Position numbers and translations under genes: made by a program
Notes under the pieces: model-generated
Seen by the model: only the letters and a program-made list of their open reading frames with translations
The model's database searches: none
Told to the model about the DNA's origin: nothing
Source: Anodontia alba
Taxonomy: Eukaryota > Mollusca > Bivalvia > Lucinida > Lucinidae
Length of the DNA stretch: 64,000 nucleotides
Assembly (NCBI GenBank): GCA_964016985.1
Contig: OZ024823.1
Location: 133,320,112 to 133,384,111, forward strand
Direction of reading: 5' to 3'
In this document: positions 41,667 through 52,811 of the stretch, piece by piece
How the letters are laid out: each line of letters opens with the position of its first letter
How positions within the stretch are numbered: position 1 is the stretch's first letter

Positions 41667-41932
41667 TTAGCCCATTGTAGACTGAATGAACTTCCCTCCA
41701 CACCCCCACCCCACCCCCACCCCTCCCACACACACACTATATATATTGGAAGATTCTTATATCAATTTTAGGTATGTCAGGCTATGGGATTTAGATATTC
41801 CTAGAGAAAAATGGTTGAACTATTTGCAAACAGTGGAGACCCTGATCAGATGCCACATTCTGTGGCATCTGATCTGGGTCTGCACTGTTTGCCAAATACC
41901 ATTTTAAGGGTCTCCAGACTACAATGGGTTAA
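41667..41932 (+). mobile_element. G-family TTAA element with a C-rich insertion
   Basis: TTAGCCCATTGTAGACTGAA and TCCAGACTACAATGGGTTAA are the ends. A CCCCAC/CA simple repeat has expanded at 41697-41735. Core tip GATGCCACATTCTGTGGCATC. Confidence 0.92.
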
Positions 41933-42054
41933 ATAATTCCAGACTGTCATTGACCTTCTGGTTGCAAGCTTTTCTTCCTATATGGAGTGTGTCAAGATAA
42001 GTACTTTTTTTATTCTCCATGAAAACATTGTGGGTATTGTAGTTAAATTGTCCT

Positions 42055-42200
42055 AATAATTTGGACATCTTAACTCCTTACCATACTTGTTCTAAAACTT
42101 GAACAAATCCATTTTTCTGACTGATGATGTGTATAAAAAGCAATGGCTGGGATGCCAAAGTGTGTAGACCCTGATCAGAATCTGCATTCTGTGATCTTGC
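42055..42200. mobile_element. F-family fragment, reverse orientation
   Basis: AATTTGGACATCTTAACTCC, CTTACCATACTTGTTCTAAA and GTGTAGACCCTGATCAGAAT. The right arm is lost. Confidence 0.65.
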
Positions 42201-42600
42201 CTTAACTGAGACAAGAAGGTTCAAAATTTCACTGTCATATCAAAATATAAACTCCGAAGTATAAAGTTTTTGCTGTTTCACAAATTAATTGATCATCTAA
42301 ATTATTCTTTCCAAGTTTCTTACACACATAATAACCTCAATCATTCTTTTTGTGAAGGGCAACCCTACTTCCTGTGCCTGCCCCAGCCCCTGCCCCAACC
42401 CCTGCCCCAACCCCTACCTCCAGGCATTTATTAGAAAAAGACATTTTTTTTTTGTCATTTAGAGCATAGTGAAAGTTTAAGCAATAAGAAGAACCTGTTC
42501 TTGTCCATCAGAAACTCTTTGATGCTTTTTCTGTGAGCAAGATTTTTTTTGCAGAGAATAATCAACTGTTTTGTTTGTTATACCATATTTATGCTAAATA

Positions 42601-42848
42601 TTAGCCCTTAAACTGCCAATCACAACAATTGTAGTCTGCTTTGTCATCTGCTTGTGATTTGAAAAGTCATTTTTGCAAACAGTGTGGACCCAGATCAGAC
42701 TGCTCCTCCAGGAGCAGTCTGATCAGGGTCCACACTGTTTGCCTGTATGCAAAAATAGGTTTGAAAAGTTTGCAAGAATATTCAGCAGACGACATAAACA
42801 GACGACATTTTCAGATGCAGGTTTTCTTGGCATTTTATTTAAGGGTTG
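42601..42848 (+). mobile_element. B-family TTAA element, intact hairpin
   Basis: It starts TTAGCCCTTAAACTGCCAAT and ends GCATTTTATTTAAGGGTT. The core hairpin has a perfect GACTGCTCCTCCAGGAGCAGTC tip region (read as GACTGCTCC, a short loop, GGAGCAGTC). Both TTAA sites are altered. Confidence 0.92.
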
Positions 42849-43035
42849 GGACACTTTATCTCCTTACTGTACTTGTCCTAAAATTTGAATAAGTCCATTT
42901 TACCACCTGTTGATGTGTCTAAAACCTCTTGGATGAGTAGCAAACTGGAGACCATGATCAGATGTTGCAATATGTGGAATCTAATCTGGGTCTGCACTGT
43001 TGCTCAGGCCTGTCTATATATCCCAGTTCTTAGGA
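42849..43035. mobile_element. F-family element, reverse orientation
   Basis: TATCTCCTTACTGTACTTGT, ACCACCTGTTGATGTGTCTA and GTGGAATCTAATCTGGGTCT, then GCTCAGGCCTGTCTATAT. It follows B so closely that B may have inserted in it, as at 53989. Confidence 0.78.
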
Positions 43036-43187
43036 TTAATATGATATGTCAGCATATCTAAATAGAGCTGGTCCATATGTGTGAAAAGATACTTTTTTGT
43101 TACACCTGCTCTAGTATGGATGATTGAAGTGTGCAAATTTCCATCAGTTCGTCTGTTTGTTCATTCATCCTTTCATCCATCTTAGAC

Positions 43188-43403
43188 TGGCTCCTGTCTC
43201 CAACGACTAAATATTTTTTCTTATAATTCAGATCGATAATTCACTAAAATAAAACCAAAATAATATCATGACTATAAAGGCTGGTGACTCTAGTCTAGTG
43301 ACCAGCCTTTATAGTCATGATATTATTTCGGTTCTATTTCAGTGGATTATGAAATAGGATTATAAGTAAAAAATATTTAGTCACTGGAGACTGGAGCCAA
43401 TCT
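43188..43403. mobile_element. K-family palindromic element
   Basis: ACTGGCTCCTGTCTCCAACG and GTCACTGGAGACTGGAGCCA are the terminal inverted repeats. The inner arms are AATAATATCATGACTATAAA and its partner around GGTGACTCTAGTCTAGTGACC. One copy only. Confidence 0.85.
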
Positions 43404-44670
43404 AATGTCAACCTGAGCGTTCACCCTAATTGCAGTCTACAAACTGTAAAACTTAACAGTTAGTTTTACTTCACTGATTGTTTTATCTCACTGAGCTAAA
43501 CAAGGATGACAACTCTCACTTCTGGTGCTTGTTTTCACATTTTAGTAATGCAGGTGCAACATAAATTTCAACCAAGTTCTTTATTTAATTTACCATTTTA
43601 TTCTGACTTGCTGCCCTTGTTGGTTTCTGCAATAAATCATGCCTTTAGTTCTTCTACTCTGATGGTTAACTTTTATATATATTTTACAGTCCAATACCTT
43701 TCCTTATACAGAGAATCAATAGTTGTATGAGACATTTGTCCTATAAAGAGTTATGGTCCCTGTTATGTAATTGTGAATGGGATAAGGAAAGGTGTTTACA
43801 CTACTTTGTGAGCATTGTTGAATTAATTTGGTTTTAAGCTAATTCTCCTACCTAACAATCCCTCTTTTATAAGATATACAAAATCAGCTTAGCTAAGCAA
43901 ATTTAAAACTTGAAATTTTACTTTAAAAGGAAGTCATGCTATATGTATTTGTAAATCGATAAAGAAGAAGGTATGCACTACTGTAGTTACCCAAAATACC
44001 CAATCACATGATCTAGACTCAGTTCAGACTCCTCTATAAGGAGCAGTTTGATCAGGTGTCTGCACTGTTGTTCACTCAGTCAGTACTATTGCAGTCAGAT
44101 GGACTTGTGAAAGTTTTAATGTATTGTGCTTTCGACATCTTTCAGAAAGTTGTTTTTTGCGTGAAGCTTTACATCGAAGAAGTGAATTGGCAAACTTTTG
44201 TCATGATTTAATGCAAAACGATTTGTTGTAACTACCTATGTACAAAAAGTTTTATTCTAGTCATGGCTTTTTAAAAAATCAAATATTTTCACTTTTTCCG
44301 CATAGTAAAAATGAAGCCAAATCATGCAGAAATCAGTAGGATAGGTAATTTGGAGGCAGATTTTCAATAAGTTCCTCTATTCAATTTTTCTGAAATGTTC
44401 ACAATATTGTTATGAAACATTAATAATTCAAATTCAGTAAAGAAAAGTAAAAAATATTTTCTAAGACAAAATAAAAAAAAAAAATCACTTTACTATAGAA
44501 ATTGCATAGGTCAGACCAACTTTTAGCCGTAAATTTAATTTTAGTGTAAATATTTGAGAACAAAACACAGAAACAGAAAAGACAAATGGTTTCTGATAAG
44601 ATATGGTCAGTCAGAACAAAAGATTTATGTCTAAAATAAAATGCCAAGCAAAAACCGTCTTTCTGAGAGA
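43404..44670. other. unique-looking spacer
   Basis: An acceptor-like TATATATTTTACAG at 43689 is followed by a frame open for 50 codons, but no good donor is present and another frame stops early. A core relic occurs at about 44015-44075 (CTAGACTCAGTTCAGACTCC). Otherwise nothing identifiable. Confidence 0.35.
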
Positions 44671-45000
44671 TGTTGAAAGGACAGTAGGTATTGTAAGGAG
44701 TTAATGTATCAGATTGATTGTTTCCTGATTGTGTTGGGGTTTAACGACACGTCAACCCTTGTGGGTCATTTTGTGTCGTCTCCCAGAGAAAGGGAGAAGA
44801 GAGAAGAGATAGTAGAAGAGATGAAAGAGAGGGACAGGGAAGAAAGAGAAAGGAATGAAAGTAAAGAAACAGAAGAAATAAAAACATTCCCCCTCTACCT
44901 TTACCTGCTACAAGGATAGCAGCCCTTGCCCAGCTGTAAGCCAATATCAGTTGGATGCCCCGGTGATGTAATGTATCAGAATATTTAGGGTAATTATTGT
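44670..45000. mobile_element. F-family right end split by SINE-2
   Basis: GGTATTGTAAGGAGTTAATG before and ATATTTAGGGTAATTATTGT after the SINE make up one F end. Confidence 0.75.
44714..44968 (+). mobile_element. SINE-2
   Basis: TTGGGGTTTAACGACACGTC through GGGTCATTTTGTGTCGTCTC and a GA-rich middle to CAGTTGGATGCCCCGGTGAT. The 12-bp duplication TAATGTATCAGA is at 44702-44713 and 44969-44980. Confidence 0.88.
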
Positions 45001-45129
45001 ACTAATGGAAAAGGGGACATAATTATGAGCTGCAACAACCAAAAGGGTACCTTACAAATATTTATGAACAGCATAGCTCTGGATCAGCCTGTGCACCTGC
45101 AGAATCTGAACAGTCAATGTATACCATAA

Positions 45130-45343
45130 TTAAACTTAGTCCTGCTGAACCCGGATATACCCTGCCTATGCAAACAGTGTAGATACAGATCAGTTGGCTT
45201 CTGAAGAAGCCAACTGATCTGGATCTGCACTGTTTGTCATTAAGTATGTGAATTTGTATCAACAACTTGGATCAAGTTATCTGATTGGCTGAAAATTTGA
45301 AGTGGGCATGGCTTCTTAATTTATTCAGCATGACAAGGGTTAA
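45130..45343 (+). mobile_element. A-family TTAA element
   Basis: TTAAACTTAGTCCTGCTGAA and TTCAGCATGACAAGGGTTAA. The core hairpin is complete. Confidence 0.93.
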
Positions 45344-45349
45344 CCTATC

Positions 45350-45810
45350 AGGGAACTTTAAGTGGACTGGATACACTTGGTAGATTTTCTGCCATTTTGA
45401 ACAAGGGGGATAACCATTGTGACTTCCTGTGTGCTACTCTGCACACCATGATCGCCCCCGAATCCGGCAACATTCTTGCATAGATATTGACCATGAAATA
45501 TTTTCTACGGTCATTCTCTCCTTTCCACTGATTCAAGAAGGGCAGTTGTCAGTTTCTGGCAAAAGAATGTGCACAAATACTAGTTTACCGTTTAGAGGAC
45601 AAACCTGTCCAGGAAAAGTGTGGTTAGGTAAACCAATCGGCTCCACACGACCCTAAAAGGTTGACTGGGCCATAAAAATTCAACTCAATCAATCAATCTC
45701 TGCACACCAAGCCCCATCCATGGGAGCAAATTCTTTCCGCTTAGGGTAGACCTTTTCAAAAGGGAGGCAAAACAATTTTGACAGGATTGCCTCCACTGAA
45801 ATTGTACAGA
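45350..45810. mobile_element. palindromic element split by a SINE-1
   Basis: GGTAGATTTTCTGCCATTTT at the left and ACCTTTTCAAAAGGGAGGCA at the right flank the SINE. Sequences such as ATGGATACA and GGGAGGCAA recur near 7980, 13490 and 62370, so this is a family of poorly preserved elements. Confidence 0.5.
45449..45697 (+). mobile_element. SINE-1, 5'-truncated
   Basis: It begins at the B box region (GATCGCCCCCGAATCCGGCA) and runs to CAACTCAATCAATCAAT. The target duplication CTCTGCACACCA is at 45437-45448 and 45698-45709. Its CTCAATCAATCAAT tail differs from the ACAAACAAA tail of the full-length copies. Confidence 0.93.
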
Positions 45811-46499
45811 TTACCCTCTTTATACCGACACTCGATACAATGACAAAATTCGTTATAATGACTCTTTGAACGCCACGAAACCTTCGCTCAAGAGGTGACA
45901 GTAACTGTTAATGAGAAATTATGCAAGAATGTTGTATTAAAACTTCAAGCAACATATGTTCTGGATATTTGTTAGAATCGCCTCAGTGAGGCGATTCTAA
46001 CAAATATCCAAAACATATGCTTTATGTGGAAATAAGAACACAACAAGGTATTTCTTACATATCATTCTGTCCATTAAGGATTCTTTACAACAGCAAATTC
46101 ATTTTAATGGCAACATCATTGGGGCTGAGGGTGAGGTGGGGGGTGGGGGGAGGTGGGTTGGTTGGTTGGGTGAGGCGAAGGTGTCCTGTAGCTTTTGTCA
46201 CTGGGGCGTCCAAATGATATTGGCCTACATTTGGGCAAGGCCTGCTGTCTTTGCAGCAGGTAGTGGTAGAGGGGGAATGTTGTTATTTCTTCTATTCTCT
46301 CACTTTCTTTCATTTCCCTCTTTCTTCTCTGTCCCTCTCTTTCAGCTTCTCTACCTTGTCTTCTATCTCTTTTCTCCCTTTCTCTGGGAGATGACACAAA
46401 ATGACCCACAAGAGTTGACATGTCATTAAACCCCATCACAATCAATCAATCAACATCTTCAGGAACAAATGCTGCTGTTGTAACGAGGGTTCACTGTAT
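45811..46499. mobile_element. J-family element split by SINE-2
   Basis: ACCCTCTTTATACCGACACT at the left and GTTGTAACGAGGGTTCACTG at the right. The J middle holds an E-like hairpin (AGAATCGCCTCAGTGAGGCG, 45975-46000). SINE-2 splits it between GGCAACATCATT and AGGAACAAATGCTG. Confidence 0.85.
46119..46445 (-). mobile_element. SINE-2, third copy
   Basis: On the plus strand it ends TGACATGTCATTAAACCCCA then TCAATCAATCAA. The GTGGGG/GGTTGGTTGG tract at the left is an expanded 3' part. AACATC flanks both sides. GA-rich middle as in the other copies. Confidence 0.83.
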
Positions 46500-46639
46500 C
46501 AGATTTCCTTAGATGTACAGGTTGATCTGGGCCTTCACTGTCTGCATATGCCCCAAAGACATGTTATCAATGAAAAAACCAATACATTTTCTTCATTATT
46601 ACAGTGAATTCCCTAATGTTGTTTGATGCATTTGGTGTT

Positions 46640-46834
46640 TTAACCCTGATCCTGCTGAACCCAGATATGCCCTGAAGAAGCCAGTTTGTCTGGATCTGCA
46701 CCGTTTGTCATTAAGTATTTGGATTTGTATCAGCAACCTAGATCAAGTAATGTCATAGTCGTTTTGACACTGTGACTGGCTGAAAATTAGAAGTGGGTGT
46801 GGCATCTGCATTTATTCAGCATGGCAGAGGTTAA
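46640..46834 (+). mobile_element. A-family TTAA element, left core arm deleted
   Basis: TTAACCCTGATCCTGCTGAA and TTCAGCATGGCAGAGGTTAA. It has the same GCCCTGAAGAAGCC deletion join as 36729, so both descend from one deleted source copy. Confidence 0.9.
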
Positions 46835-47020
46835 TGTCCCATCAACATTGTTTCAGTCATTTTCAGAACCAGTATGAGGTGATAACTTCAGAAAGACTGT
46901 GCATGCAAACTGCATGTATGATACAATTGCAGACATACTTCCACCCTCAGTGGGACCTGACCCAACAACTCCATAGTTTCAGACAGAGAGTAATCAAAAC
47001 TTACCTCCTGATTGCCACAG
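46835..47020. other. 186-bp spacer, open in one frame
   Basis: The spacer between two A elements is fully open on the plus strand from 46834, with CAATTGCAG before ACATACTTCCACCC resembling an acceptor. There is no good donor, and the frame continues into the A element, so I do not call an exon. Confidence 0.3.
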
Positions 47021-47236
47021 TGAACCCTTGTCCTACTGAATAAATTAAGAAGCCACACCCATTTCTAATTTTCAGCCAATCAGATTGCTGAATCAAGGTA
47101 ATGTTTATATAGATTCATATACTTAATGGCAAACAGTGCAGATCCAGATCAGTTGGCTTCTTCAGAAGCCAACTGATCTGGATCTACACTGTTTGCAAAG
47201 ACAGGGTATATCCGGGTTCAGCAGGACTAGGGTTAA
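47021..47236 (-). mobile_element. A-family TTAA element
   Basis: It starts TGAACCCTTGTCCTACTGAA (TTAA mutated) and ends GTTCAGCAGGACTAGGGTTAA read in two parts. The core hairpin is complete. Confidence 0.92.
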
Positions 47237-47239
47237 GAC

Positions 47240-47750
47240 CAATATCTCCAGAATGTATGGAAATATTAAATTGATACTGGGACTGGTATTAGATACTGGT
47301 TCAAAGTTTTATGCCATACTACCATGCTTGCTGACCTTAAAGCCAAGGTGACTGACTGGAGTTTTAGGCTAAACATTTTGGTTCATACAGTTTATCTCTC
47401 CAATGCTTGGATGTATTGAAGTTGACACTAATTATTGTTAGATACCTCCTCACTTACTAACCTTGAGATCAAGGTCTTGGATTTTATGTTAAGCAATCTT
47501 TTGACTTTGTGGATGTATTAAGCACATGCTTAGATCTTTAGAAAACTTTAATTACACTGGTTAACATTTTTATTCATTTCAAGTTGCAGCCGTGTCATTC
47601 GCCTTAAGGTCCATGTTGCAGACTTTTTTTTTTCATTAAATTTTACATTGAAGTGTCTGTTAAACTGTGATTGCTCCAGTGACAGACAAGCTACCATCAT
47701 GATTCAGGTGAGCTGTCCTTTCATGTGACAGTTCTTGTTTAAGTTCTGGC
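47240..47750 (+). mobile_element. tandem-core element (T5), short
   Basis: About two or three units with GATACTGGTTCAAAGTTTTA, TGACCTTAAAGCCAAGGTGA and ACCTTGAGATCAAGGTC. It ends GTGACAGTTCTTGTTT like the larger element at 49520. Confidence 0.65.
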
Positions 47751-47817
47751 TAGATCTTGGCTGTGTATTCAAATAACAAAAACAATGGCCTTCAAACCTC
47801 CTGAATTTTAACCCTTA

Positions 47818-48052
47818 CAATGCCAAGAAAACCTGCATCAGAAAATGTCGTCTGTTTATGTCTTCTGATGAATATTCTTGCAAACTTTACAAACCTGTTT
47901 TTGCATACAGGCAAACAGTGTGGACCCTGATCAGACTGTTCCTAGAGGAGCTGTCTGATCTGGGTCCTCACTGTTTGCAAAAATGGCTTTTAAAATCACA
48001 AGCAGATGACAAAGCAGACGACAATTGTTGTGATTAGCAGTTTAAGGGTTAA
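47818..48052 (-). mobile_element. B-family TTAA element, intact
   Basis: TTAACCCTTACAATGCCAAG and GCAGTTTAAGGGTTAA. Core hairpin with GACTGTTCCTAGAGGAGCTGTC at the tip, read as two imperfect arms. Confidence 0.92.
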
Positions 48053-48055
48053 CCT

Positions 48056-48290
48056 TATCTACCCTATTATTTGGCCACCATAACTCCTTACCGTACTTGT
48101 CCTAAAATTTGAACTGGTCTATTTTACAACCTGTTGACATGTCTTAAAACTACTATAAATGATTGGCAAATGTCAATCTGGATTTGGAAAAAGCCTGGAT
48201 TAGATGTGGTATTCTTCAATGTCTGGGCTGGGTACATACACACTCTGCTCAAGTACCTGTGTCTGAATTAAGGTAAATATGGTAATTTTC
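48056..48290. mobile_element. F-family element, reverse orientation
   Basis: ATCTACCCTATTATTTGGCC at the left, CTCCTTACCGTACTTGTCCT, and GAATTAAGGTAAATATGG at the right. The core is badly decayed. Confidence 0.7.
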
Positions 48291-48496
48291 ACCTGAGTAT
48301 AATAAAGGTGGATCTCATGTAGTGAAGTTCATTTTGTTCTGTTTACCTTCACTGCATACCTTGAAAATCTGCAAAGCCATATATGGACATTTTTTGCTAA
48401 TCCTAGTACATGTATAATATTATTACAAACCAATGGGTTTCTAATTATATATTTTACAAATACCTGCAAAACAGGGTTTCATTATGCTGTGATAAA

Positions 48497-48703
48497 GAGG
48501 ACTTGTTAAGGAGGAGTATTTGATGATATTTCATGGATAATTTTCTCCAGTTCTCCATAAAAACATGTGTTGTGGGTACTCTTTAGAAGTGCCTCAATGA
48601 GGCACTTCTAATGAGTACCCACAACATATGCTTTTAAGGAGAAATAAGAAAAATTATCTCAAAATTATCTTCAATGTTTTTTTCCTTAACAAGTCCTCTG
48701 GAT
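48497..48703. mobile_element. E-family element, perfect centre, different ends
   Basis: The centre AGAAGTGCCTCAATGAGGCA with its arms is almost perfect. The outer ends are AGAGGACTTGTTAAGGA and TCCTTAACAAGTCCTCT in place of the usual TAGCTCCAGATAAG: E inner arms inside different terminal repeats. Confidence 0.85.
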
Positions 48704-48859
48704 ATATAATAGATTTTCCACAGATACATAACCTGATGTAGCTGACAATTTAATTCAGGCACGATGAATAACACAGCGTTATTCAATGAAGATTCAAATT
48801 AGGACAGATATGTTCATTGCTATACATAGTCATGCAGAGAAATTCTCTTCAGATAATAA

Positions 48860-49066
48860 TTTTGGGTGATTAATGAAGTGAGAGAAAGAATTTAGTTGAA
48901 AATTTGATGTTGCCAAAAGATTCTCCATGAAAACATATGTTGTGAGTACTCATTAGAAGCACCTCTGTGAGGCATTTTTAATGAGTACCCATAGCATGTT
49001 TTGTATGAAGAAATAAGGAAAATATCAATCCTTTTTGGTTGAAAAAAGTGCCTTTTCCAGAGCTGT
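48860..49066. mobile_element. E-family element
   Basis: ACTCATTAGAAGCACCTCTG with GGCATTTTTAATGAGTACCC as inner arms; TTGAAAAAAGTGCCTTTTCC near the right end. Confidence 0.75.
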
Positions 49067-49311
49067 GAAAATTGTCATGAAACTTGGTTCAGGCATTCAT
49101 GCATCAATACTTGCGTGAAACATGTTTATTGTACTCAGCTAATGAGAAAGAAAAAGGGCAAATAACCATGACCCACTTACCAAACTGAGACCTTTTGATA
49201 ATTTTATGATTTAATGATCACTGATATCTGAAAAGAAAGTTCATTTTTATTTGTATGTTTTTTTTTTTGTTTTTTTTTGTTTTTTTCTGTTTTGTGCCTC
49301 TGATGAATTAG

Positions 49312-49361
49312 GGAACCCTACATGGATATGGACATGGACAAGATCTGTATCAGGATTAAAG
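49312..49361 (+). CDS. weak candidate exon
   Basis: A very pyrimidine-rich acceptor (TTTTCTGTTTTGTGCCTC before GATGAATTAG) precedes 50 bases ending AAAG then GTGAAAG. Two frames are open: one reads NPTWIWTWTRSVSGLK, the other EPYMDMDMDKICIRIK. Neither phase is fixed by a partner; the exon ending at 37403 requires phase 0, which is closed here. It may be a false splice pair. Confidence 0.2.
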
Positions 49362-49519
49362 GTGAAAGCTGGATGTCCTGAAAAAAACATGCAAAAGTTT
49401 TATTGTTTCATTATGGTAGTTCTGTTGAATGTCACCTTAATCCCTTTTTGTTTAGCCTCCTGTTTTTGATGAAATCCTGTTTTGTTTGTCATTGGGTCTA
49501 ATTAAATGCTGGTATGTTT

Positions 49520-50840
49520 GGAGGGTTGTATTCCATGATTATAGCCTTCCGTTAGTATGTCCATATTTACTAGTTGCCTGGATGAAGTCCAGGAAGAGCT
49601 ATTGCACTACTGTTGTCGGCAGCATCAACATCCGCATGGGCATTAGAGTCAGCGTCCATACAACGTTTATGTTTTTTAGGACCTCATATTTTCCAAACCA
49701 CATGATGGATTTGGTTTATAATTGGTCTGTTGATAGATACAGGTCCAAAGTTTTATTCAGCAATACCCCAACTTAGCCTATGACCTTAAAGTCAAGGTCA
49801 CTGACTTAATACTTTCAATCTTAAAGGTTTTTTTTAAGACTTCATATTTTCCAAACCACATGATGGGGTAGGATGATAGATATAGGTCCAAAGATTTATT
49901 CAGCAGTACCCTCAACCAAGCCTATGACCTTAAGGTCAAGGTCACAGACTTCGAACTTTTATATGTTGAAGTTTTGTGTTAAAGTTTTTAACATTTCATA
50001 TTTTCCAGACCATATGATGGATTTGCTGATTTAAGAAGGGCAGCTGTCAGTTTCTGGTGAAAGAACTTGCACAAGTATTGGTTAACTACTGGTTAGCAGC
50101 TTAGAGGTCTAAGCTTGCCCAGGAAAAGTGTGATTAGGTAAACTGACCGGCTCAACATGTCCCTAATGGGTGACTGGGCTGTAAAACCTTAACTCAATCA
50201 GTCAATCATATATAATGGATTTGATTTATATTTTGATTGCTGATAGATATAAGTCCAAAGCTTTATTCAACACTACCCCTGGCCTTAAGGTCAAGGGCAC
50301 ATAGAACTTTAATGACAGTTTTATATTATAGTTTCCAGTAGCTCATATATTCCAGACTATTTGATGGATTTGGTTTATAATTGGTATAATGATAGATATC
50401 AGTCTGAAGTTCTGTTCAGCAATCCCACACCAACATCTATGACCTATGGACGTAGAACTTTTATATCAAAGTTTTGCCTTCAAGTTTTTAACAATGCATA
50501 TTTTCCAGACCATATGGTGCTTGGTATGATGGTAGATACAGGTTCAAGGTTTATTCAGCAATACCCACTGCCCTTGCCAATGACTTTAAGGTCAAGGTCA
50601 TGAACTTGGAACTTTTATGTTAAAGTTTTGGACAGCTCATATTCTCCAGACCATACAATGGATTTGGTTTATATTTGGTATGATGATAGTTATAGGTAAG
50701 AAGTTTTATTCAGCAATACCCTCCCCCTCCCCCACCCCCCCTCTCCCCCCACCACTCACACACACACATGCACATACACTGTCTGCCTTTGGCCTTAAGG
50801 CACCTGCTGAGGTGTGCTCTGCTGTCTAATGACAGCTCTT
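49520..50840 (+). mobile_element. tandem-core element (T3)
   Basis: TAGTTGCCTGGATGAAGTCC leads in. At least five units of 140-220 bp follow, each with CATATTTTCCAGACCATATG, GATAGATACAGGTCCAAAG, TTTATTCAGCAATACCC and GACCTTAAGGTCAAGGTCA. A C-rich run follows (50722-50756), then GGCCTTAAGGCACCTGCTGA and TAATGACAGCTCTTG at the end. A SINE lies inside. Confidence 0.82.
50026..50209 (+). mobile_element. SINE-1, strongly 5'-truncated
   Basis: Only the body from AAGAAGGGCAGCTGTCAGTT to TAACTCAATCAGTCAATC is present. The flanking near-identical 14-mers ATATGATGGATTTG (50012-50025) and ATATAATGGATTTG (50210-50223) are the target duplication. Confidence 0.9.
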
Positions 50841-50844
50841 GTTT

Positions 50845-51530
50845 TTCTCTCTCTCTTTGTTTTGGGGAGAGGGATTTATTTCCATCTTGTTTGGATGAAA
50901 TAGGGATAAAGAGTGAAATGGTTTACGGAAGGTTTTAATACCCAAACAAAAATATGATATTATCTATTAGTTATTTAATATCATAACTGTAATAGTCTTT
51001 GTGTTGACCAGTGATAATTGTCTGTAATCCTAAGGCTGTTCCATATCTGACCTATGATCAGTTTTCCCCAACTTAAGCCTCTAGCTTGAAGCAAGTTTGA
51101 ATTAGATCCAAAGATACCCAGTAATACACCCTCTATTTAAAGCATGAAGTTATATAACTGACTTGGAACATGTTGTTCTGCTTAGGTCAGTCACAGTTGG
51201 GCTTTTAGTTTGTTACCATATTTGTCCTAAATATTTGGGCAGATAATCTGCTGCAGCTGTGATAGGCACTTTAAGGATTAATATCTTACATAAATCTAGT
51301 TTCAAAATTCATTTCGCTGCGAAAGTCTGCTTCTCATTCTTTTTTTTTTTTTTGAGCGGTCACTCTGTACATCTAATTGCAGAGACCGATGTCTACAATT
51401 TGGATAAAATTGCTGACCAAAAAGTAAGCTTAACGGTCATTCATTTGCAGAGAATGTCAAGCCTTATTTTCTAGCAGTGATAAATGATCTTGTTATGTCA
51501 TAAATGTCATAAGCAAAATTGTTATAATGG
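50845..51530. other. AT-rich spacer with D and F fragments
   Basis: AGTTTGTTACCATATTTGTC near 51210 is an F end, and TCTGCTGCAGCTGTGATAGG near 51250 a D right end. ATTTGCAGAGAATGTCAAGC at 51444 is another D piece. Confidence 0.4.
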
Positions 51531-51531
51531 T

Positions 51532-51758
51532 TACCATAATAATCCTAAGTATTGAGACTGTCAGGCCTGAGCAAATGGTGTAGATTTCATAGAAGCATTT
51601 ACAATGTATTTTCATCTTACAAACATCGTACAAAGTTTTTAAATAAAAAATCGTGTTTCATAAAACTTTTGAAATTTACAAAGTTCTCACTTTTTGTCGT
51701 AAATTTAAGATGTATATTTCGGCATCGTACCTGGCATTTTCGTCTTAAATTTTGGTAA
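51532..51758. mobile_element. F fragment followed by an ATCGTACAAAG-type element
   Basis: ACCATAATAATCCTAAGTAT and CAGGCCTGAGCAAATGGTGT are F. Then AAACATCGTACAAAGTTTTT and CATAAAACTTTTGAAATTTA resemble the element at 53700-53855 (GTTTTTTATGAAACG, TTTATGAAACGGTCCC). Confidence 0.45.
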
Positions 51759-51761
51759 TAG

Positions 51762-51855
51762 ACCAGTCATGGCTGCTGTTTTTCAAGTTATATTAGACAA
51801 GGAAGAGGAAAACAGTCAACCAAAGTTAAGAAAACCCAAGAGTTTTCAAGGACAG
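51762..51855 (+). CDS. candidate coding exon, unknown protein
   Basis: Between a TTTTGGTAATAG acceptor-like site and a strong donor (CAG then GTATGT) the frame reads, from an internal ATG at 51769, MAAVFQVILDKEEENSQ then PKLRKPKSFQGQ, ending on a codon. It could be an internal exon entered in phase 2 or a first exon starting at this ATG. The Lys/Glu/Gln/Pro-rich end suggests an unstructured linker. No phase partner upstream was found; the strand agrees with the other candidates. Confidence 0.35.
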
Positions 51856-52810
51856 GTATGTAAGATCCCCTCTTAAAAGCCCAGTTGTCATGTCTAACAT
51901 AATGTGCGGTCAACGTTCAAATAAGCGATGGCTGATCAGAGCCTTTGCTGTTTGCATGAGTCATCTTCAGATTCTAATCTGCCCAACTAGTAAATTGTTT
52001 GCAGTTCCAATCTTTCTACACGCAATTGATTTTGCTGAAGCCAAATTTACTGGCAACTCGGCTCAAATGCTTTATCATTGTGCAGGAATGGTGATCTTTG
52101 ATATGAGGTGTACAATCTGTTATGTGTACCAAACGATGATCTATTCAGTGGTGTATGATTAGTACATTTTGTTCCATAATAAGTCCTCAATTTTCAAACT
52201 CCGCTACATGATAGTGGCTTTGTATTGTGTTATACAGTGTGAGTGTCGATCTGTCCGCCTCTCCATCTGTCTGGTCAGCAACACAGTGTTTGTCAAATTA
52301 TTGTTAAGGTGATTTGTAATGCTTATGTTTTTTGTTTTGTTTTTTTTCCTGTTAATACACATATTTCGGGGTGCTTATTTTAGATTTTTCCTGTGGATTT
52401 TTTATGGAAAACCCCTTAAACCCAATTCGTTGGAGCGGACACCTATCCGTTTGTCCGTCTGTCAGCACTCCATTTTCGATCGCTTACTTAAACAAATTTT
52501 ATGAATTTTCTTCAACATTCACGGAAGCATTTCTGTCGGGATTGAGTGTTATGGGATTGTAAATGGTTTTTATATTTTCCAACAGAATTATGATCATCAT
52601 TCGCTGTCAAAAGTTTGCTTCAAGTGGACTGTTTAATGCTATTTTCCTCCAGTCAGTACTACTTTGAAAACGGTATTGGTGTACTTGGTAAAATACCATA
52701 CTATATATTGATTTCATTCATTTTCTCTAGGTTTCCCCACCAATATACATTTGTATATGAGTAACTGAGGTACAACCTTTGACATTATCAGAGTTATGGC
52801 TTTTGGGGAT
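51856..52810. other. spacer, probably old repeat
   Basis: CTGATCAGAGCCTTTGCTGT near 51932 is a P-family relic. From about 52195 (CTACATGATAGTGGC; GTGTCGATCTGTCCGCC; AGCGGACACCTATCCGTTTG) it looks like a decayed DNA element with CTGTCCGT runs. Open frames of 60-90 codons there lack support. Confidence 0.4.
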
Positions 52811-52811
52811 A

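Noticed and set aside
46116..46445. 109-codon minus frame
   Set aside because: SINE-2 plus its G-rich flank; not coding.
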